Of a stretch of DNA of 64,000 nucleotides, positions 56,533-64,000 are shown piece after piece; within the stretch, counting starts at the first letter, position 1, and every line of letters starts with the position of its first letter. Origin of the DNA: Allantophomopsis cytisporea (taxonomy: Eukaryota > Ascomycota > Leotiomycetes > Phacidiales > Phacidiaceae); the NCBI GenBank assembly GCA_024752435.1, contig CP103023.1:372001-436000 (forward strand), read 5' to 3'. A model generated the notes under the pieces. That model had not been told where the DNA came from and ran no database searches. It saw only the letters and a program-made list of their open reading frames with translations. Position numbers and translations under genes: made by a program.

Positions 56533-57947
56533 ATGCTGCGCTTCGCATCATCCATCATGACTACTACGCCAAAAAGAGTGCCAATCCCTCCGAAGGGAGT
56601 CGATTACCGTGGCAAAGTTGTTCTCGCGCCCATGGTGAGATCTGGAGAACTTCCTTCTCGATTGCTAGCACTTCATTATGGCGCCGATCTGGTATGGGGT
56701 AAGATATAGTCTTGTCGCATTGCTATCAAAGTATGCTAATATTTCCTCAAGGTCCTGAGACAGTCGATCGAGCCATGATTGGCACTACCCGCAAAATCAA
56801 TTCCGCAATAAACTGTGTTGACTTCACTCGCATCCCATCCCAAGGCGGCTCCAAAGAACCTCGGAAAGACCAGAAGGAAAGCCTTATATATCGACTTCAT
56901 CCCGAGCGCGAAGGCCGCAAGCTTATATTTCAGCTCGGCACATCTGACCCGGAGAGGGCTGTCGCAGCAGCACGCCTGGTCGCAGCAGATGTGGCGGGAA
57001 TCGACGTGAATGCAGGATGCCCAAAACCATTCAGCACAAGCGGTGGTATGGGTGCGGCGCTTCTCCAGACTCCAGATAAACTCGTCTCGATCCTCGAAGC
57101 ATTAGTGAAGGCAATTGTACCGGAATTCGAGATTGGTATCAGCGTCAAGATTAGACTCCTTGAAACACCAGAGCGAACAGAGGCACTTGTCAGGAAATTG
57201 TGCGCTACTGGAATTACTGGGTTGACAATTCATTGTCGAACTACACCAATGCGTCCGCGTGAGCGTGCACTCCGAGATCAGCTTCAGATGATAAATGATG
57301 TCTGCAAGGAGTTTGGTGTCGCATGTCTTGTGAATGGCGATGTAGAGAACCGGGAACAGGCGAATGAATTGATGCAACAATTTGGTGTCGATGGAGCGAT
57401 GATAGCAACGGCTGCTGAGAGCAACTCATCCTGTTTCCGTGCCCAGGCTGACGGTGGTCTTGCTGATTGGGAAGAAGTCGTCAAGAATTACTTGCGGATG
57501 AGCATGGAAGTTGAGAACAGATGGGGCAACACAAAATACCTCCTGGGACATCTTATTCCTGGAAAGCTTCCAGTGTACAGAAGCGTTACTGGTGCCAAGT
57601 GCTATTCTCATATCTGTCAGATTTTAGGCTTCGCCGATCTTGAGACTATGGCGAAGGAGACTGATGATCGATTGGGACTTACTGCTGAGATGCAGGCTAA
57701 GATCGAGCAGGGCAAAGGAAAGGGACGGAATAAGGGCCCTGTCAAGTCGAATGGATCCAACAATAACCAGAAGACTCAGAAGCCCCAGAAGACCACAGAA
57801 CCAGCGTCTCTGAACCCGGGCAAGCGCACCGAGAGGACGTCGCCAGTTTCCGAGGAGAGAGATAGCAAAAGGTCAAAGCCTGAGTTTGAAATTGAGCAAC
57901 CTCAACAGGAACAGGTGATTCCAGCAGCAGTAGCACTCAGCACATAG
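56533..57947 (+). CDS. DUS2: tRNA-dihydrouridine synthase 2 (position 20)
   Basis: FMN- and NADPH-dependent enzyme that reduces U20 in the D-loop of cytosolic tRNAs (yeast Smm1). Exons 56533-56698 and 56752-57947 (53-bp intron), 453 residues. Motifs: YRGKVVLAPMVRSGELPSRL at the TIM-barrel start; DVNAGCPKPFSTSGGMGAAL with the catalytic Cys; ISVKIRLL; LTIHCRTTPMRPRERA (FMN/His motif); and CLVNGDVENREQA. The C-terminal 90 residues are a Lys/Asn/Gln-rich, disordered tail rather than the double-stranded RNA-binding domain of animal DUS2. Another in-frame ATG at 56557 could start the protein. Confidence 0.92.
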
Positions 57948-58192
57948 AACATATATAATTCGCATATAAGGCGTTTTTTGTCATTTCCAGGAGCATTGGG
58001 TTTGGGGCAAGCAAGGAGGAATCACTGCTTGGGGCGTTCTCCAATTATTCAAGGAAAAGTCTCCATCAGATAGTTATCACAGATGTATTTGTACATATTT
58101 GTTTCCACAAACACCATTTTTCATGCAGTTTGCCATTTAACGCCGCCCAATATATTCGCACAGTGATTCCCACAATTGATTCCCTTCCATCC

Positions 58193-58604
58193 TTAGTTTC
58201 CTTTCAGCTCCTCCTCTCGTGCCAGTATTCTCGAGTGTCGGTCGACCTCCGCCATCACTGACTTGAGTGGCATAGCATCGGTGTCCAACATCATCTCCTT
58301 GCCATCCTCTGTAAGAAATGTTAGAAGCCACTTCAAAAGAGAATACCAGAGTGATAATTGCAATTCCAATCACATGCTCTGAATATCAATGGGAGGGCAC
58401 ATCGCCCAAAAAATCGGGTGCCTTACTGAACTTCAGCTCAAGGAAGCTCTTCTCTTCGCTCGACCTTGGTAGGAGTTTGATATCAAGTTTCATCGTCTGT
58501 CTAGCCTCGGGAGGCAAGAAAGCAAGGAATACGCGCGCTGTCTTCGATTTCGCGCGGAAGGGGTTGAAGGTTGTCCTAACGGAGGTGATAAATCTGGTGA
58601 TCAT
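58193..58604 (-). CDS. MRPL44: Mitochondrial large ribosomal subunit protein mL53 (MRPL44)
   Basis: Small gene missed by single-frame views: exons 58604-58427 and 58308-58193 across a 118-bp intron, 97 residues. The start MITRFITSVRTTFNPF, then SKTARVFLAFLPPEARQ, matches the yeast MrpL44/mL53 pattern (FNPF, then ARxxLAxxPP). Exon 2 continues KDGKEMMLDTDAM and ends EEELKGN. Residue 1-20 is basic and amphipathic, consistent with import into mitochondria. It is head to head with SEC20 (344 bp) and tail to tail with DUS2. Confidence 0.87.
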
Positions 58605-58948
58605 TCTGACGGTTGTAAACACGCAACCTAGTGCAATTCATTAGCTTTCTTCCTAAACATTGAAAGACAGTCTTCGGGCAGAGATATTCGGGACTCACTG
58701 AAGCGTGTATGGGCAGTTGTTGAGATATAGGTGGCCCAGAGAATGAATAGTCGCGATATAGACGGCCATTCGAGATCTCAGATGCACTTGAGGTAAATTC
58801 GATAACGCCCGGTAAGTTCCGCTGTGCTTGTCATAGCTGCCAACTTACGTCTTCGTCTCTCAACCCCGATACTCTCCTCCCCGTACTCTGTTCTATTTGT
58901 ATATTTTGTTTACAAACAAATCATCAGCCTTTTTGGCTAGAAATAAAT
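58605..58948. promoter_or_regulatory. Shared divergent promoter, MRPL44 and SEC20
   Basis: 344 bp between start codons; no motif assigned. Confidence 0.4.
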
Positions 58949-60270
58949 ATGTCTTTCCAATCGCTAAATGAAAGGTTGACGGCCCTTCTAGATACGACAG
59001 CGCAGGTCACGGAGCTCATAGAACGACTTGCGAATCTAAAGTTCCAGCCGGGTTCGATACCGTTGGAGGGCGAGGAGGGTGATATTAGCCAGGAGCTGAG
59101 CAGCGAGATCAGTCAAGCATTAAGGGAGCAGGACGAGGATCTGGAGATCTTGACGCAGGAGGTCAAGGATTTCTATGCTGGGAGAGCGGGCAGTGAGAGG
59201 GCGAGACAGAGGGAGAGGTTGGAGGAGGCGGTGGAACGAGCAAGTCGAGAGCTCAAGACGTGAGTCCTCAAACCCAGAACCTCAATTCCGGACCTCTATT
59301 CCGCGTTCTACAGAGCATCGGAAAGCTGACTTGTAGCAGCTCGCGCATGGAATTCCGCCAAGCACAACTAGCAGCGAAACGCAATATTGAAGCCGCGCAA
59401 CGACAAGAACGCAGCCTCCTCCTCGCTTCTCTTGCGACGCCCAGCCGACCAAACTCGCCCGCGCCATCGACCTTCCGCCGACGGAATCGTGAACCCGCTG
59501 CTGAGCTCTCGAAGGAGGACAAGGAAGTGCAGGCAGCGAGCGATGTAACCGCGGCGTTACGACGTACGCACCAGATGATGCAGAGCGAGCTGTCCCGTAG
59601 CCAGTTTGCGCACGATACGCTAAAAGAAAGCACGGCTGCCCTGTCTCAACTTAGTGAGAGCTATAGTACACTTGATACGCTGCTGGCTGGTAGCAAGAAC
59701 CTGTTGTCGACGTTGCTGCGTAGCCAGAAGAGTGATACATGGTATCTGGAGACGGCGTTTTATGTGCTTGCCGCTACCATTGCTTGGCTTGTGTTCCGTA
59801 GGTTTATCTATGGACCTGGGTGGTGGCTTGTTTGGCTGCCATTGAAGCTGTTCTATAAGGCTTGGATGGGTGTCTTCGTCGCACTTGGTATTAGGGACAA
59901 TAGGGACGGTGTATTTGCTAGTCAGAGCCCTTCTGTGATCATGAGCTCCAGAAAACCGCTCATTACACATAACGTGGGGAAGAGACCTCCGAGAGAGTTC
60001 AGGAATCAGGGGAAACCTTTAATGCCACCGAATGCCTATATTCCTGTTGGATCTGGGGGCCAAGGCGCGAGGCAAGGAGACAATGGTGGGATGATAGAAG
60101 AGGTTGGAAGAATTATTGATGAGAGTAATGATCAGCAAAAGGTGGTGGAGCCTGAGAAGGTCGTAGAGCAGAATGAGGAACAGGGTGAGGAGCAGGGTAA
60201 TCCGAAGAAGAGGATGTGGGAGGAGGATATTGAGGTTGAGAAACAAGAGCGTGTGAGAGATGAACTCTAG
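58949..60270 (+). CDS. SEC20: ER SNARE Sec20 (Golgi-to-ER retrograde transport)
   Basis: Sec20 is a Q-SNARE of the ER that, with Ufe1, Use1 and the Dsl1 tether, receives retrograde COPI vesicles. Exons 58949-59259 and 59340-60270 (80-bp intron) give 413 residues. The N-terminal half is helical (LTALLDTTAQVTELIERLAN). The Sec20 SNARE domain lies at about 190-270 (AALRRTHQMMQSELSRSQFA and QLSESYSTLDTLLAGSKNLL), followed by the membrane segment AFYVLAATIAWLVF. A lumenal tail of about 120 residues ends VRDEL, an HDEL-like ER retrieval signal, as yeast Sec20 ends HDEL. The acceptor is TAGCAG, so exon 2 may also start at 59337, adding one Ser. Confidence 0.9.
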
Positions 60271-61495
60271 CATCAGATCCATAGTATCAAGAAATAAATA
60301 CAGAGACCCAGCCAGTGGCTAAGTTGAGAATTTTATCATCATAAAAACTGTGATCTTATGGCCCCATACAAGAATAACGATATGATATATGCTATTCCTG
60401 TACCTGGCACTTGTGTGTCCTTCAAATCAAATTTGAATAAGTACTTTTTCAATGTTGGCATCGTTGTTTCCAAGAAACCCTGAGTCCTACAGCTTCAGGG
60501 GTTCGAGACACTGCTTTACAATTGGGCGTTAGCACCTATGTCTAATATCAAGATCATATCATTACACTAAGAAAGAAGCTGTACTAGCTCAAAAAGGCAT
60601 CAATCCTTACATCAGTATGTATTCACTTCATCCAAATATTGCTAACATGCGTATCCGGTAAGGGCATCTTCCGGAGAGATATACCTTAGCGTGTTGCATT
60701 TCTGGTCCGTTCCAGTAGAAACTGCTTGAATTCTTTCAAAACGCCTGACACGATAATGGACCGACGACGACAGCATCTGATGACCAGATCATTGGAGTAC
60801 GACACATTAACTTTACCTTTGAAAGATTTGTAACTTGTTCTATATCACTTATGGCGTAGAATATGTGGGTAACTTTCCTCGTCAACTATTGCAATGGGGT
60901 TCGGTCTGAAAGATTTTGGGGTTTTTATACATGCTATGCCATGGCACTCTGATGGATTCTGATGGTTGAAAAAATGCAAGTTTTAGAACAAACCTTATGT
61001 TGTGGCTGTATATTCGAGATACTTGAAACTCCAACTATCAGTTATGTTGTGGAGTATCAAGATTAAATCGTATCATACACTTTGGATGATAGATAGTTAG
61101 TAGCAATAGTTATATGCATTATGTGGCCCGGGGCTCATTCTATTCGATCGTCTACGGAAATGAATATGCTAGTACAGAATAAAGTTATATGTTAAGGTTG
61201 TTTCATGTTGATGTTAATCGTCAAAGTGTAAATATTTTCCTTTTTTCATACTGTAAAGGAACAACGCATATGTAACTTTTATAAGTGAATTTCGTAAAAT
61301 ATGAAGTATATCTTACAATCATGATTCTCCACATACCAATTCAGTCTTGTTTCATAAGCAAAGTATTGGTTGTTGGGAACCTATATGAGATATGAAAACG
61401 CCGAAAACGTATTCGATAAAACTCCTCCAAATGCCGAGATCCACTTGCGAACCTTTTCGAATTTCCAAATCCTCCCCTTCCCCACCGCAATCCAT
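60271..61495. other. Intergenic, SEC20 to ERV29 (convergent)
   Basis: 1.2 kb of AT-rich DNA between two gene ends. No gene, repeat or clear RNA feature. A GGTTCGA near 60499 is not part of a tRNA fold. Confidence 0.5.
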
Positions 61496-62665
61496 CTAGT
61501 AGACCTTCTTCTTCTCGTCCATACTGTACTTCCCTGGTCCGCTGTTGACGAGGAGAAGGAGTCCTCCAACGATCGAAAGAATTTGGAAGAAATCGTACTT
61601 GGCGAAATCCTTGTGTGGGTGGTGTTCGTGGAGCTAAAGCATGATCAGTATATGAAGCCGCCCGTTGAATGAAACAGAATTACTCACAGTCCAGAAGTTG
61701 TTAACCAAGAGGTTGAAAACACTCAAGATGACCACAAGCATAATAGCGCTGAACTTCGCCTTGAATCCAACGACAACCATGACACATGCAACAAATCCCA
61801 AAGCTGCTACAATGATCCTCCAAATAGTCCACTTTCCACTGAAGACGAATCCAACAAAGAGGAAGATCAAGAGAACTCTTCCAGCCAACTGGAAGTACAT
61901 CTTGCGGTCCTTCTCATCAATTGATGGCAGACCGGCGAAAGCCTTGCTCTTTCGTACCCATGAATCAGAGAGAACCATGAGAAGACCTCCCATCACAGAA
62001 AGATTTCTGAGGAAGAAGTTGAGGTCGAAAATGAGACCGTATCCAAGGGCTTGAGTCACAACAACTCCAATGAGGCCTGCAACCGCGTAGTCGGAGTATT
62101 TACGGGCGATGACCAACACAGAGCAGGTAACCATGGCAATTACATTCACCATAAGGAACAAGTGGTTAAGACCAGTTGGAACTATTTCACACGTCAGTCA
62201 AAGTCTGAGAAACTACTAGCTTCCGGTGGACTTACTGTGACGGTAATCGTGAAGATACAGTAATTGATCGCTCCATTGTGTAATGATTCTGAGCGCATCC
62301 TCGAGGAAGGTCACCACAATCAAAAATCGGCCTATAGCTGGCAAGTATCTGAAAATGAACTGTTAGCACCATTTCCATCACATTCAGTTCTCCGTCAAGC
62401 TTGAGGAAGCTCATTTTAAGAATTTTGAAGGTGATTGACGAAGTTGGCCCGCGGTATGAAAGCCAGTGTGTTGACTGGAGTGTTTGGGTGCCACTTACGG
62501 CTTGACAGGTTCGCTCAAAGTGTCCAAGAAATCCTCGATCTTGCTCGTCTGTTGGCGGATGGCGTCGAGAGGACTTGGGTCGCTGATGGAGTCATTTCCT
62601 CCGGGTCCACCAAATGGGTTCTGGTTCCCGAGGTTGTAACCGGCAGTGCCTCTGATATGGGCCAT
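61496..62665 (-). CDS. ERV29: COPII cargo receptor Erv29/SURF4
   Basis: Membrane receptor that loads soluble secretory proteins into ER-derived COPII vesicles. Exons 62665-62499, 62348-62236, 62181-61688 and 61633-61496 give 303 residues (yeast Erv29 310). A short cytosolic N-terminus is followed by YLPAIGRFLIVVTFLEDALR, HIPTGLNHLFLMVNVIAMV, LGYGLIFDLNFFLRNLSVMG and further segments, about seven to eight membrane helices in all. The conserved GLP and LVLF-type turns of the family are present. The protein ends KKKVY, whose KKVY is a COPI-binding dilysine signal fitting its cycling between ER and Golgi. Introns are 150, 54 and 54 bp. Confidence 0.93.
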
Positions 62666-63501
62666 TGTGGTGCTGGTGTACCAGTAGAGCTCGCAAAATG
62701 ATCAAGAATTTGAAGGGATTTGAAGGGAATGACTCTCCGCTCCGCAAGAGATTCGAAAGTGTGTATTGTCGTGGAGGTTGTCAGCGAGAATAGTGACAAG
62801 GCAAGGCGAGGCTACCTGTCCTTTCATGGGCGTTTTGGCGATGATGTCGCTTGCAGCCACACGCCGAGCTAGTCTTCACCAAATAATATGTACCGTATTG
62901 GAGGTCCTCCTGTGGTAGCACCGTAGCTAAAATACCCACTCACAGTGCAGCTTAGAGTATCACCTTAATTGCACGAGCTGAAATCTGGTAAAGTCGAGCT
63001 GCGAGGATTGTAGATTCGTACTGCGACGTCGGAAGCGGACTTCGACAGGAGTATACCTTATCAGCTGCTGAAGAATTGGGGAGTGTCTCCTTTATTTATA
63101 TTGTCATACAACTCCGTATCCGTATCTCATTGACTTCCTTCGTCCTCAGTCGGTAATGCGCCGTGGATGCCCCCTCAACCATAACCTCACGACGTTAAGT
63201 CACAAACCATTTTGCTAACGTTTTCAAATACGAGCCCCGCCTCGACTTTGCCTTAAAATGCGCCACAGTGCGTCAAACCACACGTTTGTCTCAGGGCAAG
63301 TGTGTCTCATTCTGTGATCTAGCTATTATACATACGAGCCGCTTCATGACTATCATTATCAAAGAAGAGACTTTTTAGAATTGGCCCCTCCCTATGTTTT
63401 CGAGAAGTTGTTTGTGCAGCACCTTTTTGAAGGTGTAATCCTTGAACCTGATGCATTTATGAATATAATAGAAAATGACCCCCGAAACAACCTCAAAGCT
63501 T
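62666..63501. other. Intergenic, ERV29 promoter and 3' flank of right-edge gene
   Basis: About 0.8 kb; no gene recognised. Confidence 0.5.
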
Positions 63502-64000
63502 CTACTCATCATCATCATCATCCTCGATAATGTTACGTCTCTTACCCCTTGAAGTGTTACCTTCTTCCACTGTCTCTCCTGGTACATCGTCGTCAAGTTC
63601 AGCATCCGCATCTGCGTCAGACACCGAATCGGCTCTAGAAGCTTTTCTCTTCTTGTGTCTTGGCTCGTCATCTTCGAGAATCTCCTCCTCGTCCTCTTCA
63701 TCCTCATCTTCTTCAATTTCTTCATCACTCCCTGCCAAGAACCCATCGTCCAAATCGTACTCATCTTCTCTGTTGCGACCCCTAGGCATATCATCTTCAT
63801 CGGAATCATACTGGTGACGCGAACGTTTGGCTGGTGCGCCGCGAGGACGTGGCTTTCGTCCAGCAGGGGCGCGACGTCCGCCACTGTCCTCAAGATCTCC
63901 AAGCGAGAGTCCACCACCCATAATGGATCGGCTGATACGACCAGATGATTGATCGGTTCGGGCTGCAGCGGCCTCTCTACGTCGCTGGGCCTTCATGCGC
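63502..64000 (-). CDS. Acidic, basic-patched C-terminal fragment (Leo1-like?), cut by window edge
   Basis: C-terminal 165 or so residues of a larger protein; the frame is open at the right edge (reading RMKAQRRREAAAART from 64000 onward). It has a Gly-rich GGGLSLGDLEDSGG block, basic RAPAGRKPRPRGAPAKRS, then long Asp/Glu runs, a KKRKASRADS nuclear-type patch and an acidic end. This resembles the tail of the Paf1-complex protein Leo1 in filamentous fungi, but low complexity makes that weak; other nuclear acidic proteins fit as well. Confidence 0.5.
   Translation of the reverse strand, partial: RMKAQRRREAAAARTDQSSGRISRSIMGGGLSLGDLEDSGGRRAPAGRKPRPRGAPAKRSRHQYDSDEDDMPRGRNREDEYDLDDGFLAGSDEEIEEDEDEEDEEEILEDDEPRHKKRKASRADSVSDADADAELDDDVPGETVEEGNTSRGKRRNIIEDDDDDE

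Noticed and set aside
60480..60530. GGTTCGA, possible tRNA B box
   Set aside because: No T-stem, acceptor or D-arm could be paired around it.

Overview
The window is a gene-dense piece of a filamentous ascomycete nuclear genome (Pezizomycotina). Protein content and general style suggest a Leotiomycete such as a Botrytis/Sclerotinia relative, but that placement is inference. Most introns are 46-67 bp with GTAAGT/GTATGT donors, a CTAAC branch point and a CAG/TAG end, and genes are packed on both strands. Exon joins were worked out by hand; for each complete multi-exon gene the summed exon lengths are divisible by three.

1-15 kb: ORC3 (cut by the left edge) and a mitochondrial PPR protein are head to head. 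GPATCH11 follows, then a tRNA-Ile(UAU) locus, NOP14 head to head with an unrecognised membrane-anchored protein, an STK16/Env7-type kinase and a CLIP-170-like CAP-Gly protein. 15-29 kb: a secreted dipeptidyl-peptidase 5, the large chain of arginine-specific carbamoyl-phosphate synthase, cytosolic Phe-tRNA synthetase alpha and an unrecognised coiled-coil protein. 29-44 kb: the spliceosomal helicase BRR2, a PWWP chromatin reader, the rRNA-processing protein RCL1, a Dsc4/DscD-type DUF1746 protein and RFC2.

44.2-48.1 kb has no recognisable gene and contains an AT-rich island. 48-64 kb: a multispanning alpha/beta-hydrolase-like membrane protein that lacks its nucleophile, the PP2A methylesterase PPE1, inorganic pyrophosphatase, a DUF1993 protein, DUS2, mitochondrial ribosomal protein mL53 (MRPL44), the SNARE SEC20, the cargo receptor ERV29/SURF4, and an acidic C-terminal fragment at the right edge. 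These are mostly housekeeping genes with no operon-like or biosynthetic-cluster logic; several divergent pairs share 150-390 bp promoters.

The most striking observation is the tRNA-Ile(UAU) gene at 5057-5212. Besides the usual anticodon intron, its D-arm is split by a 56-bp insertion that looks exactly like the short spliceosomal introns of the neighbouring genes. Removing it restores the acceptor stem, D-stem and D-loop. Other points: a carbamoyl-phosphate synthase intron that lacks an AG acceptor where conservation requires one, an in-frame mitochondrial-type N-terminal extension on pyrophosphatase, an 18-bp tandem repeat open in one frame as hexapeptides, two NAGNAG tandem acceptors, a stop-free 48-bp intron in NOP14, an RDEL end on Sec20 and an isolated exon-like segment in the gene-poor stretch.
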